Positions 23,409 through 37,100 of a stretch of 64,000 nt of DNA are shown here, one piece after another. The translations under genes and the position numbers were made by a program. Source of the stretch: Stomorhina lunata (lineage: Eukaryota; Arthropoda; Insecta; Diptera; Rhiniidae); contig OW121741.1 in NCBI GenBank assembly GCA_933228675.1, forward strand, positions 114,214,123 to 114,278,122, written 5' to 3'. A model generated the notes under the pieces. The model was not told where the DNA came from, made no database searches, and was given only the letters and a program-made list of their open reading frames with translations. Positions within the stretch are counted from its first letter, which is position 1, and every line of letters begins with the position of its first letter.

Positions 23409-24698
23409 AAAGAGAAGTTTTCTATAGAAAACCTTTCACATTTGAAAGTTTTCTATAGTAAAACCTTTCTCATATGAAAGTTTTCTATAGAAAGCCATTC
23501 ACATATGAAAGTTTGTATAGAAAACATTTCACATATGAAAGTTTTCTATAGAAAAGCTTTCACATTTAAAAATTTTCTATAGAAAAGCTTCCACATATGA
23601 ATGTTTTTTATAGAAAAGCTTTCACATATGAAAATTTTCTATAGAAAAGTTATCACATATGAAAGTTTTCTGCAGAAAAGCTTCCACATAAGAAAGTTTT
23701 CTATAAAAACCTTTCAAATATAAAAATTTTCTATAGAAAACCTTTCACATATAAAAGTTTTCTATAGAAAAGCTTTCACATATGAAAGTTTTCTATAAAA
23801 AACCTTTTACATATGAAAATTTTCTATGGAAAACCTTTTACATATGAAAGTTTTCTATAGAAATGCTTTCACATATGAATGTTTTCTATAGAAAAGCTTT
23901 CACATATGAAAGTTTTCTATAGAAAAGCTTTCACATATCAAAGTTTTCTATAGAAAAGCTTTCATATATGAAAGTTTTCTATAGAAAAGCTTTCACATAT
24001 GAATGTTTTCTATAGAAAAGCTTTCACATATGAAAGTTTTCTATAGAAGAGCTTTCACATATGAAAGTTTTCTATAGAAAAGCTTTCACATATGAAATGT
24101 TTCTATAGAAAAGCTTTCACATATGAAAGTTTTCTATAGATAAGCTTTCACATTAGAAAGTTTTCTATAAAAACCTTTCACATATGAAAATTTTCTATAG
24201 AAAACCTTTCACATATGAAAGTTTTCTATAGAAAACCTTTTACATATGAAAGCTTTCTATAGAAAAGATTTCACATAAGAAAGTTTTCAATAGAAAAGCT
24301 TTCACATATGAAAGTTTTCTATAGAAAAGCTTTCACATATGAAAGTTTTTTATAGAAAATCTGTCACATATGAAAGTTTTCTATAGAAAACCTCTCACAT
24401 ATGAAAGTTTTCTATAGAAAACCTTTTACATATGAAGGTTTTCTATAGAAAACCTTTCACATATGAAAGTTTTCTATAGAAAAGTTTTCACATATGAAAG
24501 TTTTCTATAGAAAAGCTTTCACATATGAAAGTTTTCTATAGAAAACCTTTCACATATAAAAGTTTTCTATAGAAAACCTTTCACATATGAAAGTTTTCTA
24601 TAGAAAAGCTTTCACATATGAAAGTTTTCTATAGAAAACCTTTCACATATGAAAGTTTTTTATAGAAAACCTTTCACATATGAAAGTTTTCTATATCA
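23409..24698. repeat. 31-bp palindromic minisatellite, array 1
   Basis: About 41 units of about 31 bp: CTTTCACATATGAAAG followed by TTTTCTATAGAAAA. The second half is a perfect 14-bp palindrome and the first half nearly one. Units alternate between AAAGC and AACC at the junction. Variation is mostly point changes, with the most uniform units at 23.9-24.1 and 24.45-24.69 kb. It ends abruptly at 24698. It lies directly upstream of the candidate promoter of the Gly-rich gene. Confidence 0.95.
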
Positions 24699-24699
24699 A

Positions 24700-26488
24700 C
24701 ATGCATGTATTGATATGATATATTTTATTTAGATAAGTTCTACATATTTTTATATAGAAAAGGCCCAACTCGATTTTTTGTTAATTTAAACGAAATGAAA
24801 AAGTTAATAAAATTCGTAAAATTTTAGATACGACATAAATTAAAAAAAATGACACATTTTATTTATCTTTTAAAAAATTTCTTGTTGTATCTAAAATTTA
24901 AAGTTTTTTGTTTTTGCTGTAAAGTAGCAAAAAATTGTGAGGGCTTTTTTATATTGAGCTATCGCTTTATACAAACATTCAAAACTTTTGATATAAAAAA
25001 TACTCTTAGCAAAGAATTTTATTTTTAGTTAATAATCCGCGGAGTTATTTTTATACTATTTTTATTTTATTTACCACAATTTTCGACATTCTGATTTACA
25101 AAAAAAAATATTTTATAAAAATATTTCACTTGTTTCTGTTACAACTATAAAATTTGCACTAATTCATAATTTTGCTTAAAGCTCTATTTATACTTAAACT
25201 ATTACTATAGAACACTAGTGTAAACTAAAAACATCTAAATTGTTAATAGAAAAATTTCTATAAATCTTTCATTGAAACAAATCTATCTCCGCAAGCCAAT
25301 ATAAATTTGATTATAGCGTATTATCGTATAATCTCTTATCAATAACACTTTTCTGTGCGATTGAAATTGAGTTCAAAAACAAATATATTCATTGACTGAA
25401 AAAATAAATCTCGCTGAGTTGTAAACATCTGGGTTTTTTAACGTGCATTGTTTTTATATAGAAATCAAATATGGAATATTTAATAATGGAAATTCAATAT
25501 TTTTATTAAAATTAAAATGTGTATTATTTTCACAGAACTTTGCCTGAACCAAGAGAAATGCTTCTTAGAATTTATGTAAAGGGAATTTGAAAATGTTTAT
25601 TTCATATAGGAAAAAAAATTTTTTTGTGATAATATGAATGAAATTTCAAAACTGGACTATGCACTTTTATTTCTGTCTGTCCGTACCAATGAGTGCTACT
25701 TCTGCGATATTACCAATCACGCACTCTAAAGCGTGAAAGCCTCTGCACCTGATTCTCAAGATTTGGTGCTGTCTTATATTCTTCTTTGATAAATATTGAA
25801 GTTTTCAAATGAAATCGTAAAAAATTAATTGCATGAGCTTTTTGTCAGCAGAATTATAATTAGTCATTTTATTATCTGTCATTTTCTTAAAGAAACCCAA
25901 AGTTACCTTCCGAAAGAGTAAATACATAAGAACAGTGCACAATTCCTTTCAAATAGTCAACAATAGTAACATATGGACATATATTTTCCTTTGCATAAAC
26001 CTAAAGCTACAAAAGAGTCTGTCAATTACGTGAATATTTTTCTAACCATTTAACTTATAGATACTGGTCATGTCCTCAGATCAACCATTCAAATTCCGAC
26101 ATGTACACAAACATTTAGACATGGTCAAATGCACTTAACCAGTAGTCAACTAAACAACAACTGCGTGTCTTCTCGTGCAGCTACAGCAAAACTTTAGCTA
26201 TGCAATATTTACATGCATAGTTAACGCATTTTCAGAGTCATTAAATTGTTGCTACCAGCCATTTTGACACAAAAATTGGTTTCACTTGCAAACAGTAGAC
26301 ATAGAAAAAGTATTAAGTTTCTATGCATGATGGAAAAGTAGCAGACACATTTACATAATATTCAAACGAACCTCATTCTGTCCTTTTGCATGTGTGTTGC
26401 TTCATTGTCTGGTTGTTGTCCAGTTCTGGTTTTATGGTTAAATAAATTTCAATTGTGTCAGAATAACCACATATATTTAACATACAGA
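24700..26488. other. Spacer between two copies of one minisatellite
   Basis: About 1.8 kb of AT-rich sequence, moderately more complex at 25640-26460. No gene, tRNA or mobile element recognised. Confidence 0.5.
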
Positions 26489-27490
26489 CTTAAAAATTTC
26501 TGTAAAAAAGCCTTTTTATATGAAAGTTTTCTATAAAAAAATGTTAACGTATGAAAGTTTTCTATAGAAAACCTTTCAAATATGAAAGTTTTCTATAGAA
26601 TACCTTTCAAATATGAAAATTTTCTATAGAAGACCTTTCACATATGACAGTTTTCTATAGAAAAGTTTTCACATATGAAAGTTTTCTATAGAAAAGCTTT
26701 CATATATGAAAGTTTTCTATAAAAAAGCCTTCAGATATGAAAGTTTTCTATACAAAAGCTTTAACATATACAATTTTTCTATAGAAAACCTTTTGCATAT
26801 GAAAAATATCTATAGAAATGCTTAAACATAATAAAATTTTCCACAGAAAAGCTTTCAGTTAAGAAAGTTTTCTACAGAAAAACTTTGACTTACTAAAGGT
26901 TTCCAAAGAAAACCTTTTATGTACGAAAATTTTCTATAGAAAAACTTTCACATATGAAAGTTTTCTAAAGAAAATCTTTCACATATAAAAGTTTTCTATA
27001 GAAAAGCTGTCACATATGAAAGCTTTCTACAGCAAAGTCTTTTTTAAAAAAGCTTTCACATATTAAAATCTTTTATAGAAAAGCTTTCACATATGAAAGT
27101 TTTCTATAGAAAAGCTTTCACATATGAAAGTTTTCTATAGAAAAGCTTTCACATATGAAAGTTTTCTATAGAAAAGCTTTCACATATGAAAGTTTTTTAT
27201 AGAAAAGCTATTACATATGAAAGTTTTCTATAGAAAATCTTTCACATATGAAAGTTTTCTATAGAAAAGCTTTCACATATGAAAGTTTTCTATAGAAAAC
27301 CTTTCACATATGAAATTTTTTTTAGAAAAAATTCACAGTTGAAAGTTTTCTATACGAAAGCTTTCACATATGAAAGTTTTCTATAGAAAACCTTTCACAT
27401 TTAAAAGTTTCTATAGAAAATCTTTCACATATGAAAGTTTTTTGTAGAAAACCTTTCACATATGAAAATTTTCTTTTTGACCTTTTACAT
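26489..27490. repeat. 31-bp palindromic minisatellite, array 2
   Basis: The same unit as at 23.4-24.7 kb, about 32 copies in the same orientation. Copies at 26.5-27.0 kb are strongly diverged; those at 27.06-27.30 kb are nearly identical to the consensus. Confidence 0.93.
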
Positions 27491-28375
27491 ATAAAATTTT
27501 TAAAATATAGGTTTTTTTTAAACTAAATACTTTAGATGTATCTTATCTTATTAAATTTAGCAAATTGTCTTAAAAATTAATACTCGTATTTTTTATATAA
27601 CTTTTATAATGAATGCAATTTGTTCAAGAATATGTTGGAAGCTAATTATCATTGCTTGCATATCAAATTTTAGTATGAATTTTTGTAATACATATCCCTT
27701 TTTTACAACATTTTTCTTCCTGCTTTACCCATAATTCTATAGTATGAATAAATATATTCATAAAATGCAAATATACCTGATATAGATACCGGAAAATTAC
27801 ATTATTTAACAAAAAGTAAAGAATACTGCAAAATATTAAACAAGAACGAAAGGAAAATACATGAATATAGCTTGAAGCTATTTATTGTTTCCTTCCATGT
27901 TTTTTGCAACTTTTTTCATTGTTTGAAAATATTTTTATACTGATAACTTTCTTGTACTTTTTAGTACTTATTATTCAATTGTTAAGTTTTTCTTCGAGTT
28001 TTTTGTTACTTTCTTATGAATTTTGAATCATTTTTTGTTTATTAAGTATTTTGCTATTTATTAATATAAAAAAGAGCAAACAATTGATTTATGGTAGAGA
28101 TAAAATGAATACATTTTTTATATCGTATTTTAATTTTATTGCAAAAAAAATTAAATAAAAGTATAATACTTTTTAATAACTTTATAAAATAAAATGTTTG
28201 TACATGAAAATTTGTTAATTGACTTATATATGTATATACTTAAGGATATAATCAAAGGTCGTATGATTGATATCCATTTCTGTATTACCCATACGCATAT
28301 ATTTTTTTTTTTTAAAGTAGTACCTGGAAAATAATGCCTATACAATTGTATATAGCAATTTTTCACAAATTTCTT
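27491..28375. other. Intergenic, nothing recognised
   Basis: AT-rich; a 71-codon minus-strand frame at 28151-28366 is Ile/Tyr/Lys-rich with no motif. Confidence 0.5.
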
Positions 28376-29690
28376 ATTTTTATAGAAAGTGTTTAAAAGC
28401 TTCCTATTTTTAAAGAAAATTTTTGAATTTTTTTTTATTTTTTATGCGAAGTTTTCAAAAAATTGTTACGTTTATTGGAAAATTTTTTAGTTTTATAGAA
28501 AATTTTTCAAAAAAATATAGGAAATTATAGGAAGTTTTTAGGATTTTTTTTTTTAAATTTCTTATTTTTATAATTTTTTTTTTTTTAATTTCTTAACTTA
28601 ATATGAAATTTTTCCAAAAATTTCTTATTTTTATAAGAAATTTTTCAAAAATTTCTTATTTTTTATAGGAAATTTCTCAAAATTTTCTTATTTTTATAGG
28701 ATTTTTTTTTTTAATTTTTTATTTTTATAAGAAAATTTTCAAAAATTTCTTATTTTTATAGGAAATTTTTCGAAAATTTTATATTTTTATAGGAAATTTT
28801 TAAAAAATTTCTTATTTTTATAGAAATTTTTTAAAAATTTCTTGTTTTTAAAGGAAATTTTTCAAAAATTTCTTATTTTTATAGGAAATTTTTAAAAAAT
28901 TTCTTATTTTTATAGGAAATTTTTAAAAAATTTCTTATTTTTATTAGAAATTTTTAAAAAATTTCTTATTTCTTTAAGAAATTTTTCAAAATTTCATATT
29001 TTTATATTAAATTTTTCAAAAATTTCTTATTTTGATAGGAAGTTTTTCAAAAATTTCTTATTTTTATAGGAAATGTTTCAAACCTTTCTAATTTTTATAG
29101 GAAATTTTTTAAAAATTTCTTGTTTTTATAGGAAATTTTGCAAACGTTTCTAATTTTTATAGGAAATTTTTGAAAAATTTTATATTTTCATAGGAAATTT
29201 TTCAAAAATTTCTTGTTTTTATGGGAAATTTTTCAAAAATTTCTTATTTTTATAGGAAATTTTTCAAACGTTTCTAATTTTTATAGGAAATTTTTGAAAA
29301 ATTTTATATTTTCATAGAAAATTTTTCAAAAATTTCTTATGTTATAAGAAATTTTTCAAAAATTTTCTTTTTTTTATAGGAAATTTCTCAAAAATTTCTT
29401 ATTTTTATAGAAAATTTTTCAAAAATTTCTTATTTTTATAGGAAATTCTTCTAAAATGTCTTTATTTTTTAAGAAATTACCAACAATTTTTAATTTTTAT
29501 AGGAAATTGTTGAAAAAAATCCTTATTTATATAGGAAATTATTCAAAAAATTTTTATAGAAAATTTTTCAAAATTTTCTTATTTTTATAGAAAACAAAAG
29601 TTTCTTATTTTTATAGGAAATTATTCAAAAATTTCTAATTTTTATGGGAAGTTTTCTAAAAATTTCTTATTTTGATAAGAAACTTTTAAA
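28376..29690. repeat. ~31-bp minisatellite with 19-bp hairpin units
   Basis: About 42 units of roughly 31 bp: GAAATTTTTCAAAAATTTC, a perfect 9-bp inverted repeat around one C, followed by TTATTTTTATAG. Edges are decayed; 28.8-29.4 kb is most regular. The unit differs from the 31-bp arrays to the left but has nearly the same length and the same palindromic design. Confidence 0.92.
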
Positions 29691-31190
29691 TCTTTTTTAG
29701 AATTAAAAAAAAAATTTGCTTAGATTATTTTTTTTCGTTAAATATTAGTGATTTTTTTTTTTTTTTGTTTGGTTGAGTTCAGGAAAATAGAATCATAAAA
29801 TTTAATTTTTTTTCTGTCATACTCTAGTCATACCTCTTTGCAGGTATTTGTAAAACCTTGATATCTTTACTATATAAAGCGACCATCTACTAAGTAAATA
29901 TATATATTGTATATACAAACATTTGTTGGAACGTGACAATCCAACCATGTGTTGGTTAACCAAATAACGCACATTCATATTGCACACTTTAAAGTGAAAA
30001 ACGATATAAAAACACTTGTATTTGGAATTGCATAAAATTGTGCCAAACAGAAAAATGTAGTTTTAATGTTTTTATCACATACAAGACAATTTCGAGATTA
30101 AAAACGTTTAAAAGTTCATCAAATGTTTTTAGATTTTTACAGACTAAAATTTGTGTGACTGCCAGACGAAGGTTTCTGGACAACTTAAATATGCTTAAGA
30201 AATATGTAGCTTTTGGAACCTTCTACTTTCCACATAAAACACTAAGTAAAGAAAAGGTTTGAAATATCGACCAAGTAGACTTAACGCTAATAAATCACAA
30301 TAAATTTTGTCTCTGTTAAGTATTCCTGAAAAAAATATACAGCAATTATTGAAATTTTTCTAAAGCATTTAACTTTCTTTTAGTTTCCTGAACAACTTTG
30401 CATTCAAGCATACCAATCTGTAAAATAACAACATCACTATGGAAAAACAAAAAAAATATGTGACATTAACCATTACCTGCGATGTACAGTCAAAGATAGC
30501 CCGATTCAAACAAAGTGTGTTATTAAACGACACTCAATAAAATGAAACTTATGGGCAAAATCTATATTCTGTCTGCCTGTAGGATTTATCCGAAATAACA
30601 AATCGATTTTTGATGCCAAAGAAAAATTTGTTTGTCCAGGAAAGGGTTAAAAGTAAAAAAGTTTTAAAATTCATATAATGTTTGCTGACTCTTCGGTTGC
30701 TTGTTTGTCCGCTCGAAGTTTAGAAGTTATTTGAGTTCTTCGAGTTTGCTAAACTTGAAGGTTAGAAAAAGAAAAAAAAAATGCTCTACAAAACTTTACC
30801 TTTACCTAAAACTGAACTTTTATGCACTTTAAAATAATTCTTTTATTATTTTTTCAACCTAATAGATGGCAAAGTTTGTGATTTTATTTTACTTCAATAT
30901 CATGCTATTGTTTTCTAGTGTCCAAGTGTCAACGACGTCATTTTCACTAGCTTTCAACTTATCACATCGGGAATAAAATGCTAAAAAATTTAAAAAAGCT
31001 TTTTTCTAACATTTTAATTTACTTATTTATTTAAAAAGTTTTTGTTTCTTGGATTAGACAGAAGAATTAGGGATCAAGTTACATTCAAATAAAATATAAG
31101 ATTAAAACCAAAGTTGGGTGTGTTCAAGAATTAAAATAGTTTTCTCAATCTGAGGCCCAAAACATGATACTTTGATAAAACTCTGATTTT
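29691..31190. other. Intergenic spacer before the satellite
   Basis: AT-rich at 29.7-30.0 kb. 30.3-30.55 kb holds a candidate exon pair on the minus strand, listed separately. Overlapping frames on both strands at 29989-30262 have no motif. Confidence 0.45.
30346..30532 (-). CDS. Speculative spliced gene fragment, two small exons
   Basis: Minus strand: an open 56-nt segment (30532-30477) after acceptor-like TTTTATTGAG ends at CGCAG|GTAATG. After 59 nt an acceptor TTATTTTACAG precedes a second segment (30417-30346). Joined, the frame reads NNTLCLNRAIFDCTSQ, then IGMLECKVVQETKRKLNALE and a stop. The intron has the length and polypyrimidine tract typical of short insect introns, and the residues look protein-like, with three Cys. 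No promoter, start exon or polyA signal was found and I recognise no family. Confidence 0.2.
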
Positions 31191-34100
31191 CTTGGAAACT
31201 AGAGCAGATAAAGCAATTTGGGCAAAAATCTGTTATCACCAAAAAATTTCAAAATTCGTACTAAAACCTAATTTTCTAAAATTTTTATATGAAAATATAA
31301 ATTTTCGATTTCCTTGGAAACTAGAGCAGATAGAGCAATTTGGCCTGTGATCAAAATTCGCACTAAAGCCCGATTTTTTGAAAATTTGTATATGAAAATA
31401 TAAAACTTTGGTTTCCTTGGAAACAAGAGCAGATAGAGCAATTTGGGCCGAAATCTGTGATCACTAAAAAAAAAATTCAAAATTCGTACTAAAACCCAAG
31501 TTTAGGAAAATATAAAATTTCGATTCCTTGGAAACTAGAGCAGATAGAGCAATTTGGTCCAAAATCTGTGATCACTAAAAAAAATTTCAAAATTTGTACT
31601 AAAACCCAATTTTTTGAAAATTTTTATATGAAAATATAAAACTTCGATTTCCTTGGAAACGAGAAGAGATAGAGCAATTTGGGCCGAAATCTGTGATCAC
31701 TAAAAAAATTTTCAAAATTCGTACTAAAACCCAATTTTTTGAAAATTTTTATATGAAAATATAAAACTTCGATTTCCTTGGAAACTAGAAGAGATAGAGC
31801 AATTTGGGCCAAAATCTGTGATCACTGAAAAAATTTTCAAAATTCGTACTAAAACCCAATTTTTTGAAATTTTTTTATATGAAAATAAAAAATTTCGATT
31901 TCCTTGGAAACTAGAAGAGATAGAGCAATTTGGGCCAAAATCTGTGATCACTAAAAAAATTTTCAAAATACGTACTAAAACCCAACATTTGGAAATTTTT
32001 ATATGAAAATATAAAACTTCGATTTCCTTGGAAACTCAAGCAGATAGAGCAATTTGGACCAAAATCTGTGATCACTAAAAAAAATTTCAAAATTTGTACT
32101 AAAACCCAATTTTTTGAAAATTTTTATATGAAAATATAAAACTTCGATTTCTTTGGAAAATAGAAGAGATAGAGCAATTTGGGCCAAAATCTGTGATCAT
32201 TAAAAAAATTTTCAAAATTCGTACAAAAACCCAATTTTTTGAAAATTTTTACATGAAAATAAAAAATTTCGATTTCCTTGGAAACTAGAAGAGATAGAGC
32301 AATTTGGGCCAAAATCTGTGATCACTAAAAAAATTTTCAAAATACGTACTAAAACCCAACATTTGGAAATTTTTATATGAAAATATAAAACTTCGATTTC
32401 CTTGGAAACTCAAGCAGATAGAGCAATTTGGACCAAAATCTGTGATCACTAAAAGAAATTTCAAAATTTGTACTAAAACCCAATTTTTTGAAAATTTTTA
32501 TATGAAAATATAAAAGTTCGATTTCCTTGGAAACTAGAAGAGATAGAGCAATTTGGGCCAAAATCTGTGGTCACTAAAAAAATTTTCAAAATTCGTACTA
32601 AAACCCAATTTCTTTTAAATTTTTATATGAAAATATAAACTTCGATTTCTTTGGAAATTAGAAGAGATAGAGCAATTTGGGCCAAAATCTGTGATCATTA
32701 AAAAAATTTTCAAAATTCGTACTAAAACCCAATTTTTTGAAAATTATTATATGAAAATATAAAACTTCGATTTCCTTGGAAACTAGAAGAGATAGAGCAA
32801 TTTGGGCCAAAATCTGTGATCACTAAAAAAATTTTCAAAATTCGTACTAAAACCCAATTTTTTGAAAATTTTTATATGAAAATATAAAACTTCGATTTCC
32901 TTGGAAACTAGAAGAGATAGAGCAATTTGGGCCAAAATCTGTGATCACTAAAAAAATTTTCAAAATTCGTACTAAAACCCAATTTTTTGAAAATTTTTAT
33001 ATGAAAATATAAAACTTCGATTTCCTTGGAAACTAGAAGAGATAGAGCAATATGGGCCTAAATCCGTGATCACTAAAAAAATTTTCAAAATTCGTACTAA
33101 AACCCAATTTTTTGAAATTTTTTATATGAAAATATAAAACTTCGATTTCCTTGGAAACTAGAAGAGATAGAGCAATTTGGGCCTAAATCCGTGATCACTA
33201 AAAAAATTTTCAAAATTCGTACTAAAACCCAATTTTTTGAAATTTTTTATATGAAAATATAAAACTTCGATTTCCTTGGAAACTAGAAGAGATAGAGCAA
33301 TTTGGGCCTAAATCCGTGATCACTAAAAAAATTTTCAAAATTCGTACTAAAACCCAATTTTTTGAAATTTTTTATATGAAAATATAAAACTTCGATTTCC
33401 TTGGAAACTAGAAGAGATAGAGCAATTTGGGCCAAAATCTGTGATCACTAAAAAAATTTTCAAAATTCGTACTAAAACCCAATTTTTTCAAAATTTTTAT
33501 ATGAAAATATAAAACTTTGATTTCCTTGGAAACTAGAAGAGATAGAGCAATTTGGGCCTAAATCCGTGATCACTAAAAAAATTTTCAAAATTTGTACTAA
33601 AACCCAATTTTTTGAAATTTTTATATGAAAATATAAAACTTAGATTTCCTTGGAAACTAGAAGAGATAGAGCAATTTGGGCCAAAATCTGTGATCACTAA
33701 AAAAATTTTCAAAATTCGTACTAAAACCCAATTTTTTGAAAATTTTTTTATGAAAATATAAAACTTCGATTTCCTTGGAAACTAGAAGAGATAGAGCAAT
33801 TTGGGGCAAAATCTGTGATCACTAAAAAAATTTTCAAAATTCGTACTAAAACCCAATTTTTTGAAAATTTGTATATGAAAATACCAAACTTCGATTTCCT
33901 TGGAAACTAGAAGAGATAGAGCAATTTGGGCCAAAATCTGTGATCACTAAAAAATTTTCAAAATTCGTACTAAAACCCAATTTTTTGAAAATTTTTATAT
34001 GAAAATATAAAACTTCGATTTCCTTGGAAACTAGAAGAGATAGAGCAATTTGGGCCAAAATTTGTGATCACTAAAAAAGTTTTCAAAATTCGTACTAAAA

Positions 34101-37100
34101 CCCAATTTTTTGAAAATTTTTATATGAAAATATAAAACTTCGATTTCCTTGGAAACTAGAAGAGATAGAGCAATTTGGGGCAAAATCTGTCATCACTAAA
34201 AAAATTTTCAAAATTCGTACAAAAACCCAATTTTTTGAAAATTTTTATATGAAAATATAAAACTTCGATTTCCTTGGAAACTAGAAGAGATAGAGCGATT
34301 TGGGGCAAAATCTGTGATCACTAAAAAAATTTTCAAAATTCGTACTAAAACCCAATTTTTTGAAAATTTTTATATGAAAATATAAAACTTCGATTTCCTT
34401 GGAAACTAGAAGAGATAGAGCAATTTGGGGCAAAATCTGTCATCACTAAAAAAATTTTCAAAATTCGTACTAAAACCAAATTTTTTGAAAATTTTTATAT
34501 GAAAATATAAAACTTCGATTTCCTTGGAAACTAGAAGAGATAGAGCAATTTGGGCCTAAATCCGTGATCACTAAAAAAATTTGCAAAATTCGTACTAAAA
34601 CCCAATTTTTTGAAATTTTTTATATGAAAATATAAAACTTCGATTTCCATGGAAACTAGAAGAGATAGAGCAATTTGGGCCAAAATCTGTGATCACTAAA
34701 AAAATTTTCAAAATTCGTACTAAAACCCAATTTTTTGAAAATTTTTATATGAAAATATAAAACTTCGATTTTCTTGGAAACTAGAAGAGATAGAGCAATT
34801 TGAGCCAAAATCTGTGATCACTAAAAAATTTTCAAAATTCGTACTAAAACCCAATTTTTTTTAAATTTTTATATGAAAATATAAAACTTCGAATTCCTTG
34901 GAAACTAGAAGAGATAGAGCAATTTGGGCCAAAATCTGTGATCACTAAAAAAATTTCAAAATTCGTACTAAAACCCAATTTTTTGAAAATTTTTATATGA
35001 AAATATAAAACTTCGATTTTCTTGGAAACTAGAAGAGATAGAGCAATTTGAGCCAAAATCTGTGATCACTAAAAAATTTTCAAAATTCGTACTAACACCC
35101 AATTTTTTTTAAATTTTTATATGAAAATATAAAACTTCGATTTCCTTGGAAACTAGAAGAGATAGAGCAATTTGGGCCAAAATCTGTGATCACTAAAAAA
35201 ATTTCAAAATTCGTACTAAAACCCAATTTTTTGAAAATTTGTATATGAAAATATAAAACTTTGATTTCCTTGGAAACTAGAAGAGATAGAGCAATTTGGG
35301 CCTAAGTCCGTGATCACTAAAAAAATCTTCAGAATTCGTACTAAAACCCAATTTTTGAAATTTTTATATGAAAATATAAAACTTCGATTTCCTTGGAAAC
35401 TAGAAGAGATAGAACGATTTGGGGCAAAATCTGTGATCACTAAAAAAATTTTCAAAATTCGTACTAAAACCCAATTTTTTGAAAATTTTTATATGAAAAT
35501 ATAAAACTTCGATTTCCTTGGAAACTAGAAGAGATAGAGCAATTTGGGCCAAAATCTGTGATCACTAAAAAAATTTTCAAAATTCGTACTAAAACCCAAT
35601 TTTTTGAAAATTTTTATATGAAAATATAAAACTTCGATTTCCTTGGAAACTAGAAGAGATAGAGCGATTTGAGGCAAAATCTGTGATCACTAAGAAAATT
35701 TTCAAAATTCGTACTAAAACCCAATTTTTTGAAATTTTTATATGAAAATATAAAACTTCGATTTCCTTGGAAACTAGAAGAGATAGAGCAATTTGGGCCA
35801 AAGTCTGTGATCACTAAAAAAATTTTCAAAATTCGTACTAAAACCCAATTTTTGGAAAATTTTTATATGAAAATATAAAACTTCGATTTCCTTGGAAACT
35901 AGAAGATATAGAGCAATTTGAGCCTAAATCCGTGATCACTAAAAAAATTTTCAAAATTCGTACTAAAACCCAATTTTTTGAAATTTTTTATATGAAAATA
36001 TAAAACTTCGATTTCCTTGGAACCTAGAAGAGATAGAGCAATTTGGGCCAAAATCTGTGATCACTCAAAAAATTTTCAAAATTCGTACTAAAAACCAATT
36101 TTTTGAAAACTTTTATATGAAAATATAAAACTTCGATTTCCTTGGAAACTAGAAGAGATAGAGCGATTTGGGGCAAAATCTGTGATCACTAAAAAAATTT
36201 TCAAAATTCGTACTAAAACCCAATTTTTTGAAAATTTGTATATGAAAATATAAAACTTTGATTTCCTTGGAAACTAGAAGAGATAGAGCAATTTGGGCCA
36301 AAATCTGTGATCACTAAAAAAATTTTCAAAATTCGTACTAAAACCCAATTTTTTGAAAATTTTTATATGAAAATATAAAACTTCGATTTCCTTGGAAACT
36401 AGAAGAGATACAGCAATTTGGGGCAAAATCTGTCATCACTAAAAAAATTTTCAAAATTCGTACTAAAACCCAATTTTTTGAAAATTTTTATATGAAAATA
36501 TAAAACTTCGATTTCCTTGGAAACTAGAAGAGATAGAGCGATTTGAGGCAAAATCTGTGATCACTAAAAAAATTTTCAAAATTCGTACTAAAACCCAATT
36601 TTTTGAAAATTTTTATATGAAAATATAAAACTTCGATTTTCCTTGGAAACTAGAAGAGATACAGCAATTTGGGGCAAAATCTGTCATCACTAAAAAAATT
36701 TTCAAAATTCGTACTAAAACCCAATTTTTTGAAAATTTTTATATGAAAATATAAAACTTCGATTTCCTTGGAAACTAGAAGAGATAGAGCAATTTGGGCC
36801 AAAATCTGTGGTCACTAAAAAATTTTCAAAATTCGTACTAAAACCCAATTTCTTTTAAATTTTTATATGAAAATATAAAACTTCGATTTCTTTGGAAATT
36901 AGAAGAGATAGAGCAATTTGGGCCAAAGTCTGTGATCACTAAAAAAATTTTCAAAATTCGTACTAAAACCCAATTTTTTGAAATTTTTATATGAAAATAT
37001 AAAACTTCGATTTCCTTGGAAACTAGAAGAGATAGAGCAATTTGGGCCAAAATCTGTGATCACTAAAAAAATTTTCAAAATTCGTACTAAAACCCAATTT

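Noticed and set aside
23409..24698. Regularly spaced repeats resembling a CRISPR array
   Set aside because: Units are contiguous 31-bp tandem copies without unique spacers, and the genome is eukaryotic.
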